Positions 11,718 through 22,600 of a stretch of 64,000 bases of DNA are shown here, piece after piece; position 1 is the first letter of the stretch; each line of letters begins with the position of its first letter. The DNA lies in the NCBI RefSeq assembly GCF_002865645.1, contig NW_020194558.1:1702014-1766013 (forward strand), in the 5' to 3' direction. The translations under genes and the position numbers were made by a program. This DNA is from Hyaloscypha bicolor E. Lineage: Eukaryota; Ascomycota; Leotiomycetes; Helotiales; Hyaloscyphaceae. Below the pieces are notes generated by a model that was not told the DNA's origin, did not search any database, and saw only the letters and a program-made list of their open reading frames with translations.

Positions 11718-13491
11718 TCAACCCAAAAGATCATCCAGTCCTCCCAATTGTGGCTGACCCTGAGCAGGCTTCTGCTGCGGCTGCATAGGAGTCGAGCTAG
11801 AAGATGAAGTAGCACCCCAGATTCCAGCACTGGCCTTCTCCTTTGCCAATTGGCCGAGAGCAGGCGATGAAGTGGGTGTGCTTGTCTTCTTAATTCCGGC
11901 GCTGGCTGTGTTCCAGAGAGATCCAAAAGCATCGCCACCAGCTGCTGGCTTTGCACCAGGTGATTTGACGGATGAAGCTCCGGATGTTGGTTTCGATTGT
12001 GGGGCAGGAACTTGAACTGATGTGAAGTAGTTTGGTTGTGAGCCTTGGTAGGCGGTCGGTCGAGGAGGTTGTTGGGCAACGGCTGGAGGTGAAAATGCGG
12101 AGTAATTGACGGGAGTGGCAGTGTTGCTGGTCGCCGGCGAGATTGAATTGAATCCGACTAAATCACTCAGATTTGCTGCTTTCGGAGCAGACACGGGTTG
12201 TGGAGAGGCGTATTGGGTGCTGGATGTTGTGGTTGCTGTAGGTGGAGCGATTGAAGGGAATGATGGAGCTGAGGGTTGGACTGACGGAGTAGCGGATTGG
12301 AAGTCATCAAAGTCATCATCATCAGCTGTATGTGAAGTTGTGGGCGCTGCGACGGGAGCGGAGACTGGAACCGGATCGTCGAATGAAAACAAATCAACCT
12401 CTGGCTCTTTCTTCTTCGGTGGCTCTGGTTTCTTCGAAGTTCCTTCTCTAGTCTTCCGCCGGGCCGAGACTGTTGATGCATCTACTTGCCTGTTTCCTGG
12501 TGCAGCAACGGCTCCTTCGTCATATTCGTCGTATTCCTCGAATCTGTCTCGGCCGCCTCCGCCAGAAGCTCCACGGCTTCCAGAATCTTGGAAGTCACCC
12601 TGCTGGCCACCGAATCCGCCCCCGTCTCCATATACGCCTCCACTGTACCCTCCGTACCCTCCACCGCCCCCGCTTCCGGATTCTTCACTACCGAAACCTC
12701 CATATCGGCTGCTACTGGACAGACCGCCTCCCATGCCTGCCCCTCCCTCAACACCGGTATATTTGTTTCGTGTAGTCCTGGCTTTCTTTCGCTCTGCTCG
12801 TATCCGGTCCACATCACTGAGAAGTTCCGCAAGTTCCTTGGCTCTGTTTCGGACATTGACACCTTGATCTTTGCCATTCTGGTCGATGAAGTGGAATTGC
12901 CGGAGCATCTTAAGCAGTGTGAGGTGTGATCGTGCATCGTCGATGACTCGTTCTGAACCATTCTTGATCAGAAATTCTAGGAGCTGGAGCCCTTTGTAGA
13001 TTTGCCTCCATTCTTCGGCGGCCTTTTCAGTAAACCGCTTATAGATCATGGGCATAATTTCGTTCAGCAATTGGCTGGGGGAATGTCAGCAGGAGCAAAT
13101 CTATCAATGGCTGGGGTACTGGCTAGTTGTATGTTCCATTGGCAATTTCTTGCATTAGACTCGAGCTGGCACCCTATTCATAAAGTCAGAGGCTTGGTCC
13201 GAGGGCAGCAAGACACAATTCCACGAGATGCCCTCGAGGAGATATACATAACCTAGGGTCTTAGTGGAGGCTGAATTGAATGGGAAGAACGGACCCAGGG
13301 TTCATTATTTGTAGCTTCTCTAACTTTGGCCTCCATCTCGGTGTAGTTCATCACAGCTGAATATCTTCTGTGAGCGGAATAACAGCTGGCGGGACCGGAG
13401 AAGCCCTACCATTTTGCACCTTCCGTACGCCTGCCTTCAGGTCATAGAGGGTAAGATTGGCCGCCGCCTCCTTCAAGCTGGCGAGATCCAT
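11718..13491 (-). CDS. ENT3: ENTH-domain epsin, Ent3/epsinR type
   Basis: Clathrin adaptor acting at the trans-Golgi/endosome. Four exons on the minus strand: 13410-13491, 13295-13356, 13124-13173 and 11718-13074, giving 516 aa. The ENTH domain occupies about residues 1-165: LYDLKAGVRKVQNAVMNYTEMEAKVREATNNEPWG, then the phosphoinositide-binding core with NGSERV and GKDQGVNVR. The tail is low complexity with Gly/Tyr, Ser/Pro and Gln stretches. It includes DLFSFDDP, an acidic DDDFDDF motif of the kind that binds AP-1 gamma-ear/GGA, and a terminal LDDLLG. These favour Ent3/epsinR over the endocytic Ent1/2 group; no UIM was noticed. The third intron (13075-13123) uses a GC donor. It is divergent from the cyclophilin gene. 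Confidence 0.88.
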
Positions 13492-14680
13492 GGTGAGGAT
13501 GGTAGATGTGAAGGGATGGTGAAGTTGTGAAGATGCGCGGGGGATAATTAATTGTGTTGCACTGGTCGACGCCCAGAATGTCCAGCCGACCGCCAACCGC
13601 CAAGGCTGATCCCTGAAACAGTCACGTGACTGGAATGAAAATTCATCTTTTAAAAAATCTTTGAAATTGGGCCTGCAAAGAAGAACATTGTTTATGATAG
13701 AGCTATCCGTCAGTGGATTTGGAATTCGATAGAAAACATAATAAAACAGGTCACGAAGGCGGGGTGGGTGGCTCTGAGCTTACCTACCCCTGTCGACCAA
13801 CAAACGAAAGAACAGAAAAATCAGAGAGCATCGAGACCTCCTTTTCATCCCATCAAATCATCATCGATTCTGTACCAACACCACTAATATCGACCTGCAT
13901 TTAGAGCTGATCTTTCAATTCCTCTTTCTGTACTTACATTGTACTTTACGGCCTTCATACCTTGTTTTTGCAAGCAATTCCCCTCCTGAACAGCTAAGCT
14001 CATCCTAGAGCTTTCGTCCGTCCTTTCCAGGTATGTAACGAACTGCACGAGCCTGCTTGCCCTTCTGCCACGATCGGTGTTTGGGGAGTTGGTTTCTGCG
14101 TGTGCATGATGCGGTGTGGATCACAGCCAGCAGCTGAACCTGCAAGTTGATGGGCGTGGCCATGATCAAGGTCCAAGCTGTCCATCTGGAGCTGTTGTGC
14201 CGCCGCGGGAGCTCCCTCCCAGCAGCGGCTACTGGGCATAGAAGAAGCTCTCGAGGCTCGCTGAGCGTCCTGCCTCTAGACGACTCGAGAGACGTCTGAA
14301 ACTCGGAGCAGCAAGCAGCCAAGGATGCAGCCAAAGATGGGCTGAGCATAGGCGTAGCCATGCATGCTCTGCCGGGTCGGCGCAGCAGCAGCAGCAACAG
14401 CACGCAACGCAGTGCAACCCCTCCTCCTTGCGCGCCCTCACCCTTCACCCCCTCCCTCCCCACGCACTCGCCGCTCTTCCAAGCCCCCCCCTTCCTCCCT
14501 CCCGTCCTCAGCGCCGAAAGTGTCGGATCCCTGATCTCACCCCGATTCACACCCCTTCGCCTTCGCAAGCCCTGCACCTGCCCTGCTCCCCTCGCTCTCT
14601 CACCTTCTGTTCGGCCAATGCGGTCAATTTCTGGCTTACCCTAATGTGCCTTAGCGCCACCGTCACCACAACGACACAAA
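13492..14680. other. divergent promoter region of epsin and cyclophilin genes
   Basis: 1.19 kb between two divergently transcribed start codons. The cyclophilin side (14380-14680) is strongly pyrimidine/CCT-rich, as in many highly expressed fungal promoters. Long frames here on both strands (for example 14005-14577 minus, 14428-14838 plus) are composition artefacts without family motifs. Confidence 0.55.
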
Positions 14681-15690
14681 ATGCCCCACCTCGCCCGACC
14701 CCTCCTTCGATCTTCTTCCCTGACAAAATCCTTCATCTACAAATCCACCTCCACCTCAAGAACCTTTCACGCATCAACCGCAAACATGACCATCAAGACG
14801 TATATACTACCATCAATGCCGTGTCGACTCGATGCTAACTTATGATAGATTCTTCGACGTTACCTGGGAGGGCCCAGTTCTCGATGCCTCTGGCAAGCCG
14901 ACCTCTAAGGTGCAAGGTGAGCTTCAATTACCTCATTTCTCCTTAGCATAGGCCACTTCCATCATCAAATCCATCTGTATTATCTCCTATCATTGCGTGG
15001 ATGCCCATTTGGCATACGCAGACGTTCGCCATCATGATTGAGCTCTTCGTTGAGCTTGTTGACATCGTCATCCGACATATGCCTCGTACCGCCAGACAGC
15101 TAACAACCTTCTTCTACAGATCAACAAGGCCGCATCAACTTCAACCTCTACGATGATGTAGTCCCAAAGACCGCTGAGAACTTCCGTGCTCTTTGCACCG
15201 GCGAGAAGGGCTTCGGATATGCTGGTTCTGCCTTCCACCGCATCATCCCTCAATTTATGCTTCAGGGCGGTGACTTCACCCGTGGCAACGTACATCCTCT
15301 ATACCCCCAAAGCTATCGCGATCGAGGCTTATGATTACATAGGGCACTGGTGGCAAGTCTATCTACGGTGAGAAGTTCGCCGACGAGAACTTCGCCCGCA
15401 AGCACACCAAGCCAGGACTTCTGTCCATGGCCAATGCCGGTCCAAACACGTAAGCAAGCACGAACCCCCATTCCAAAACACAGCTGACAGCTCGTCCCTA
15501 CAGCAACGGCTCTCAATTCTTCATCACCACCGTTGTCACCAGCTGGCTCGATGGCAAGCACGTCGTCTTCGGTGAGGTTGCTGATGAGCAGTCGCTGATG
15601 GTCGTCAAGGCTCTTGAGGCCACTGGCAGCGGTAGCGGTAAGGTCAATTACAACAAGAAGCCTACCATTGTTAAATCCGGTGTCTTGTAA
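14681..15690 (+). CDS. cyclophilin A-type peptidyl-prolyl isomerase, mitochondrial and cytosolic forms
   Basis: Catalyses cis-trans isomerisation of Xaa-Pro bonds and is the cyclosporin A receptor. Five exons: 14681-14799, 14849-14916, 15120-15289, 15343-15449 and 15504-15690, giving 216 aa. Residues 1-35 ([18 protein letters not shown]...) are rich in Arg/Ser with no acidic residue, a mitochondrial presequence. The mature cyclophilin begins at Met36 (ATG at 14786, in [14 protein letters not shown]), so one gene can give both forms, as established for the Neurospora crassa cyclophilin. The active-site block [23 protein letters not shown], the NGSQFFITT motif and the Trp of [14 protein letters not shown] are intact. 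It is convergent with RPC34, 271 bp away. Confidence 0.95.
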
Positions 15691-15961
15691 ATTTTGATCA
15701 CTTGGGGAAAGACTGCAAATCATGCTGGACATGGTCACTCGTGGTCCTAAGAGGTTCACTATGAAACTGGCAGGGTGGGGGAAGGGGACGAAAAGTTCAT
15801 TCATGATGCATCCGAAATGAATTCTGATTCCGTGCCATTTTGATATTCCCACAAATGTGATTCAATGCTATGCGACTATCCCTTTTGGTTCCATGGTATC
15901 TTGCCAAACTCCAGTATCTACCCACGCTATGCATCAATTCCAAATTTTGCCAGCCATTTCC

Positions 15962-17120
15962 TCACATGCTAAGCCAGTCAGCAAAATACTCGCAATTGCT
16001 TGGCCCAACCGGCCCTCCCTCTTCGCAAAGATCAAAAACCGGACATCGACCACAAGGAGCTTCAGTGAGCACACTGCTTCTTTGGTCCTCGTCAAGCAAA
16101 CTCTTCCTCAACGCCTTATACGACACACCCTCCGCTCCAGCAATGACCTTTTCAATCCTATCATCAAAACACATGATATCCAACAACGTCTGGATATCGT
16201 TCGCCGTCAGAATCTGCGAAAAGGCTTTCGAATCCTCCACAAAAAGGGTAAGCTCATCCAAGCCCGGATACCCCTGATACCCCGCCGGCATAGGAAGCAT
16301 ACTCTCATACTTCATTCTCTTCGCCGTCCTCTCATCCACCTGTCCAGCCTCTACACCCCTAGGACCCAACCCCTCATTCCTCAAGGCCTTCGCCTCCTTG
16401 ACTTGCTCCGGCGACATCTTCCTCACTACCTTCTTCGGGCTTCTCTGTGCCTCCCTCAACGCACTCTTACTACGATAAAACGTCCTCGTCGATATATAAT
16501 TAAACAGGACCGTCATCGCTGCATTGATAAACTCCTCATCAAGCTCTCCATCCGTGTACCAAGGGCCACCTGTTGCTCGATCAGACGGCGAGAGGCTGGA
16601 CTTGATGTACATTTTTCGGGTAGGGTGTTCGACGCTCTTCATCTCCGAGATCATCGATTTGGAGCTGAGGTGCTTGATACATGATGTGAAGGTGGAATCG
16701 TGCAGGTTGGTTTTGGCCTTTATGGTCTTGGACCAGATACCTTCATCGCCCGCTTCATCGATCAGGGAGTAGACTGCTTCTTGCTCTACGGACAGGGCGC
16801 GGTATCTGCCAAGCAGAGGAAACATTAGCCCTCATACGTCCTCGCAGGGTTTGTAATTGGGGAGAAACGTACTTCTTTGCCTCGTCTACAGTGCGGAGCT
16901 TCCATCCCATGCCATCTGAATCGTGCACTACCTTGAACAATTTCTCATTGAGCAAGGATTGCGCGACATCGAGGAGGGTCTGGAGATTCCCGTTGGGTAT
17001 GATGTCCAGATCGAGGATATCGGCTTGTCTCAATACGATTCTGGGGTTGTCCTTTGCAATCGGGACGCAGGCTTCGTAGACCTCATCCTTCAAGGCTGCG
17101 ATTTCTGCTTTGGATGCCAT
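15962..17120 (-). CDS. RPC34: RNA polymerase III subunit RPC6 (RPC34/C34)
   Basis: Subunit of the Pol III heterotrimer that helps recruit Pol III to TFIIIB and open the promoter. Two exons, 16873-17120 and 15962-16805, give 363 aa. Tandem winged-helix domains occupy the N-terminal half (start MASKAEIAALKDEVYEAC; second one YRALSVEQEAVYSLIDEAGDEGIW). The C-terminus has the cysteine pattern CGRCPVFDLC...NCEYFADWL expected for the family's 4Fe-4S site. The 67-nt intron splits KK and YRAL; both splice sites are canonical. It is divergent from the MARVEL-like gene at 18.5 kb. Confidence 0.93.
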
Positions 17121-18547
17121 TGTTGCTGGCGGCTTTGCGTGACAGTTATTCCAGAGCCGTGCTATCGGGTTGGGAGTGTCATTGAGAGGTTCCGGAGTGG
17201 TCTGCCTCGGGAAATGGTGGTAGAGTCACAGTTGTATTTTGGTGACGGGAAATAAATTTTTGGATGGTGAGTCGCGTGGATTTGGCGAGGCGGCACGAGG
17301 CTGCGAATTCGATGGAGGTCTGAACTTCACGTGCCTTTTTCCCTCACTCACCAAAGTCAAGCACTTAACTCTTTATTCATGCTTAATTCTGAAACTCGAT
17401 ACAAAGTTATGCTTACTGGGCGCTATCGTATTTCATCTCTGTGGGGCCTGACAGCGTCATCACACGTCTGACTATGAGACCAGGTGAAAGGACCAGGCAG
17501 GTCAAGACCTGTCTGCAACCTCACGGCAATTTCCCGCCATTGTCCCAAACTTCAACATGATCCACATCGCATACGAGTGGCCTTGGATAGTTTCTAGGCC
17601 ATCAATGCCCTCCAGGATTCGTCCAAGGATGCGGAACTCCTCATAGGCTCCTCATCTTACGCCTTTACCGCGCTGTCATCTCGTTGTTTCCAATGCGACC
17701 CACCAGCGCGCCTACTTTACTCAGCCTCCCCATTTCTCAGCTCTCAAACAAGAATAGGATCGCGGCTCAATGCTCTTGTCTTTGGTCGTACCCGAGGCCG
17801 CTCGTTTCTTTTACCGCGAGGCTGGCGAGATCCAGTGGTCTCGGAGTTTTCAGTCAGTTGTTGAAGCGCTGGCCGCGAGAAGGTCTCAGGCGAGGCAATC
17901 CGTTCCATTGGACAACTCAGCGCGTGTCACAACACTCGCCTGTATCAACAATTTATAGAGTCATGACTTTTCTTTGTTACTGAGGCAGTAAGACTTGGAC
18001 CGATGATCTGATTCTCAGGTCGGCAATGAATATTTAAGAGCTTTGAGTCCGCGTATTTGCTTCACTCTCCATCTCATCTCATCAGTTCCTTTTCAACTAC
18101 AAAAACGTCTCTTCTCTTTCCTGTTTCCTTTTTGAGTTCTTCTTCTCATTCAAACTGTCTCATTCAGACATTGGTCATTCTTTTGCTGCTAGCTCAGCTC
18201 AATCTCGATCTCAATCTCTTGGAACAATCGCCATTACGGCCGCTCAACCGTCGTTCACTCCGTATAAAGGCGCAGTTGTGATCAACGGAATCTTATACTG
18301 CCCTTATTCGCAAAACTCTCTCTTTCCGGAAAATCAAAGTCGCCCTGTCAACCCAGCACCTCCAGCTTTCATTACACCACCTCCTCCAGCATTCTTTACA
18401 CGCGTTCCACCTCCACCAAAACCATCTTCACCCAAATCATCCTCAGCCGAACTTGAACCTGAGCCAAAGTTCAAAGCTCCTGAGCCAAAGCCTTCCCCGC
18501 CAAAACCAAAACCAGAACCAAAGAAGCCATCCCCACCACCCGTCAAC
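17121..18547. other. intergenic region with long ATG-less open frame
   Basis: 1.43 kb between RPC34 and the MARVEL-like gene. The frame of the MARVEL-like gene stays open upstream of its first ATG from at least 18092 to 18547 (152 codons). The 3' part (18330-18547) is Pro/Lys-rich and repetitive (PPPP, EPKPSPPKPKPEPKKPSPPP). It could be an N-terminal extension from an unseen upstream exon or simply a compositionally biased leader. A CT-rich leader lies at about 18060-18200. Confidence 0.45.
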
Positions 18548-19158
18548 ATGCCAGGCCCAGCATTCGGAGCTCTTGGAGCATCTTTCACCGTTACCCGTGC
18601 TATGCAAGCCATATGCCTCATCTCTATCATCGGCATGACCGCAAACTTCATCGCAGAGATGGTAGCATCCAATCAATCACCACCTCGCGTGCTGATCGGG
18701 ACACTCTCCGTCGTAAGTCTCCCTTCCATCCGCTCTTTTTACAAACACTAATAGAATCACAGACCTGCATAGCTGTCCTCTATATAACAATCTCCTACAT
18801 CCTCTATTTCGACTCCCTGCTCCCATTCCTGGTTTCCACCGGTCTGGACTCCGCGATCCTAATTGCCGTAATCGTCGTTGCTGTCACAGTCGGTAAACCT
18901 CTCTCGTACCTCGACTGTGCCGCTCTCCCCTCTTCTGGCGCTACCTCATCATTCCTCGACTCCGTAGGCATCAATATGTCTAAGGTTAACTATTGGGTCT
19001 GGGCTGGTGCCAGTAAGACGACGTGTTACGAGATGAAGGCCATCTGGGGCCTGAGCATTGCGCTTTGTATTCTGTTTGCTTTTAGTGGGGTGATTAGTGT
19101 TTGTCTTTGGAGGAGACAACAGATGTTTGCGCCGGGGAAGGATGTGGAGGATAACTGA
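18548..19158 (+). CDS. MARVEL-like four-span membrane protein
   Basis: Two exons, 18548-18712 and 18763-19158, give 186 aa from the first in-frame ATG (MPGPAFGALGASFTVTRAMQ). Four hydrophobic segments are seen: AICLISIIGMTANFI, the stretch from LIGTLSVTCIAVLY to YILYF (crossing the intron), AILIAVIVVAVTV and LSIALCILFAFSGVISVC. A Cys pair (LDC and TTC) lies between spans 3 and 4. This is the layout of fungal MARVEL-domain proteins of the plasma membrane or secretory pathway, whose roles are poorly defined. The start is the weakest point, because the reading frame is open for about 150 codons upstream. The neighbour downstream is CFT1 on the opposite strand. Confidence 0.75.
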
Positions 19159-19613
19159 ATTGTTGAGCAACCCTGTGGTACTTGGGTGGGAAATAATTTG
19201 GGTTGGGAAATGGGTGGGAGGCATCAAGGGGGGATGCAAAAAACCACAGAAGCCTCGACAGCAAAATCACGGTCTTTGAGTTTGGTTTGGGAATTACCTG
19301 GGTAATACTTGCTGTTTAAAGCTTTTGTGCTTGGCTTGGTCACATGTCCTTAATGAAATAGACTCGCGTTGCTCTTCATACCTTCGTTGAATTGATGTGA
19401 AATTGTGACTTGAGAGGATTAGATGTAATTTCGATAAGGTGGCAATTTTGAAGACAGATTTAGTGATTCATTCGTTCTTCTACCCTGATATTCTCCAAGC
19501 GACCGGTCACCCGGAAGTAGGGGTAGCGGGAACTTCGGATATGTGCCCCCAACCCCTTCTGGCAAGTTCGACATCTGAACTATTTCTTCCTTGACCGACG
19601 ATTTTCATTTTCG
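19159..19613. other. convergent intergenic region, no gene recognised
   Basis: 455 bases between the 3' ends of the MARVEL-like gene and CFT1. No coding signal was seen beyond short shadow frames. Confidence 0.6.
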
Positions 19614-22600
19614 TCACAAATATCCTAACCCACCCATCAACGCAACCAAATCTTCCCTCACCTCTTCAACATCTACGCCCACTCTACCCGCCACTTCACT
19701 CTTCCTCTGACTCCCCAGCTCCCCCCACCGCATCAACATACTCCCATCGACCACTGTTCTGCTCCCTACCATCCCATCCGGCGCATCGCGATCCACTCTA
19801 TACGCTCTCGGATTCAGACCACACGCATGATACAGCGTATTCGTCAAATGACTTGCCAATGTACTTAATCTCCTGTACTGGGACTCCGAGAGAGGGGAGA
19901 GGAGCGAAATGGAACCTGTAGTGCTGGTAATGAGGATCTCGTGTTCTGGGATTGTGGCATCGGCCGCGATGTCCATGGCGTCTGGGCTGGGTGGCAGGAG
20001 GGATGGGGCTTTGGTGCGGGGGAGGAGAGTCATTGTTGTTGGTAGGTGGCCGCCTAGGGCGAAGGTGGTGCGGTGGAGGAGGATTTGCCCGTGGAGGGAT
20101 TTGGGATCTGAAATCAAGTTCAGTTAGTAAGGAAGAGAAAAAGAAGTGATAAGGAGTAGAGAGACATACGTTCAGGATCGTACTGCAAAACATGCAAATT
20201 GCAGTTCGAGTCCGCAGCCACGATATGTAGTTCCTTCCCGTCTGGCAACAGATCCGCGACAACGATCTCCATGTTCTTGCTCGATTTGCCGAATAGGATC
20301 ATCTTATAGGGTTCTTCGGTATAGCCGGCGAACCATATGCCTTTTATGATGTCTCCAAAAACGCAGAGCCCGGTGCCAGGGAGCTCTTTCATGGTCGTTA
20401 CGTAGCAGTTCATGTCCATGAATGCTACAGGTAAGAGGCTATTGTCTTCTTTCAGACCTCGCACCATGCACTTTTGGCCTTGAGCGACCAGCATAAATCC
20501 TTGGGTGCCGATTTCTGAGACTGCTGTTACAGCTCCTCGAGGAATGTCTTCCCGGGCTATCTCTTTCAGCTTCTTGTTCGTTTCTGGCCGGTCTGGCTCA
20601 GGGATGACATTGACGATATCAAAGACATAAATCCGCCCCCTTGTTGCCAGATCTTCGCCTTTCGTAATGGCCGTCCCAACCGTCACTAGTTGCCTTCGCT
20701 CATTGGTGGTTTCTGAGACCTCGAGATTAAGAGTCTTGACACACATGACAACCTCGGAGGGATCCAGCTCAATGGTTTGGATAACTGTCCAGTTGATGGG
20801 ATTAATCAACTTCAGGAATCCCTTCTCCATGGTTGGCTTAAACACAATATCTTCTTGGGCCCATTCGCGGTGGTAATCGATGTCTTTTGGCAACTCGAAT
20901 TCGGCTGGGCTGCTCGTACCTACAACGTAGCATTGCATTGGAGGATGGTAGGCGATAGCATGGACATCTTCATGAAGGGTCATCTTTTGAAGAGATACTC
21001 CAAGCTCCGCGAAATTCGTATCAGGAGGCAATTGGGCAACTCGTGCGATTCCGTTTACGTCTGCGTAGATGAAACCTCTCTCACAGCCCTCCGTATGAAA
21101 GCTGCTCATTCCTCTGACGCCAACACCTTGCAAGTTGATAACTTTAGGTGTGCTTTTAGAACTTTTGAGGATAAAATTGGGCGATCCACCCGGCAAGAAG
21201 ACTGCACTGTAGCTGCCTAGGTTCGCAACAGCACGCATTGGCTCATTCATCGTATTTTGTGCCTCGTCCACAATTTCTTCAGCAGCGACATCTGGGTTCT
21301 GGGCTAGATGTGAATTATGGATCTTTAGAAAATGAAGCGTTGATGAGAGTGTGTTTGAGGTTGAAGAAGAGTTCATGCGGAAGGGCTCATATATCGTTAA
21401 GTCGTCATTGGAAGGTCGTAACTAACACCAGTCAGTATTGTCACATAGAACGCAATGTCTAGACTCACAATCAGATATGGAGATGTTGAGATCTCATCGC
21501 CAAGATCAGCAACGAGGATCTCGGTCAGAGTCTCGCGAGCAGCAGATCGTCTGGCGGCATAATCTGCCGAGAGAACCGGAGGTACGAAGCATAGACCTTC
21601 AGCTACGTAGACCACTTTGGAAAGGTTGGGCAGAGCATAAATCTAGCTTTGTTAATAAAGTACCTTTGCGGAAGTAGATAGGAAACTGACGTGCAAAGCT
21701 CCTCCAGCACTAAGCAAGAACATCATCACACTCTCTTTTGCCTTGTACCCTTTGTCGGATTGCACTGGTGCAAAAGCACCCGTCGTATCATCATACAAGC
21801 ACCCAGTCAGCCACTTGGTGGCGAGCAAGGCGTCGTCTTCTCTCTCAATTTCCTCTAGCTCGTTGTTGTCATCACATTGAGCAACAAAGATGCTTGAGTC
21901 ATCTCTAAATAGCAACAGATACGGATCTGCAAAGCTCGCACTGACTATCTTCGGCTCCGCCCCGGTGTCCTCGTCATACATGGGCAGTATTTGGGCCAAG
22001 CCGAGATCTAAGATATATCTCGGGGTTAGCTCTGGTCGACAAGTGAACTAGCTAGCTATAGGATGATATGTCGGGACAATGGCACATGATGTGGATGCAT
22101 AAATGTTGTGATGGTAAACACTTTCATTGATGCTATTGGACATTGTATATTCCCAGATAGCTCCTCGGAAAGCGAATCAACTGGATGATATTGGTAAATC
22201 CCAAGAGGGTGGCAAATTCTCCACCATCACCATGACTCACATTTGATTCAATTAGGAGGAAGAGCCTGGAAGAAAAGAAAGACTTACCACCATCATAACT
22301 TCGAACTTCAGATTTCAGTACCTGAATGACACGCATGCCATTACCCAATGTTCCAGCTTCAATTGTCGGTCCAGCAGCAGGTTCAAACTCAGTGCCTGTA
22401 AGCGCTTCGAAATTCGCCGAAGTTAGCGCATAGACGTCCGATATTTCGTTTCCGTCAGGCAGAGCTTTCGATACTATCATTAACCTATCATATTGTGCAT
22501 CCGCACCATAGTCACCACTAGTTGCGGATTTCTCTTTGCTGGCCTCGAGGCCCTTTTCTGTAGGTCTCTTGGCGCTCATAGTCCATATCCCTCGCGCTTC

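Noticed and set aside
12106..12867. 253-codon plus-strand frame opposite the epsin gene
   Set aside because: It is the antisense shadow of the Gly/Ser/Pro-rich epsin tail and the minus strand has clear ENTH homology.
14005..14577. 190-codon minus-strand frame upstream of cyclophilin
   Set aside because: Low-complexity composition opposite a CCT-rich promoter, no motif, no conserved start.
20195..20220. tRNA-like B-box (GTTCGAGTCC)
   Set aside because: It lies inside CFT1 coding sequence and lacks an A-box or foldable acceptor stem.
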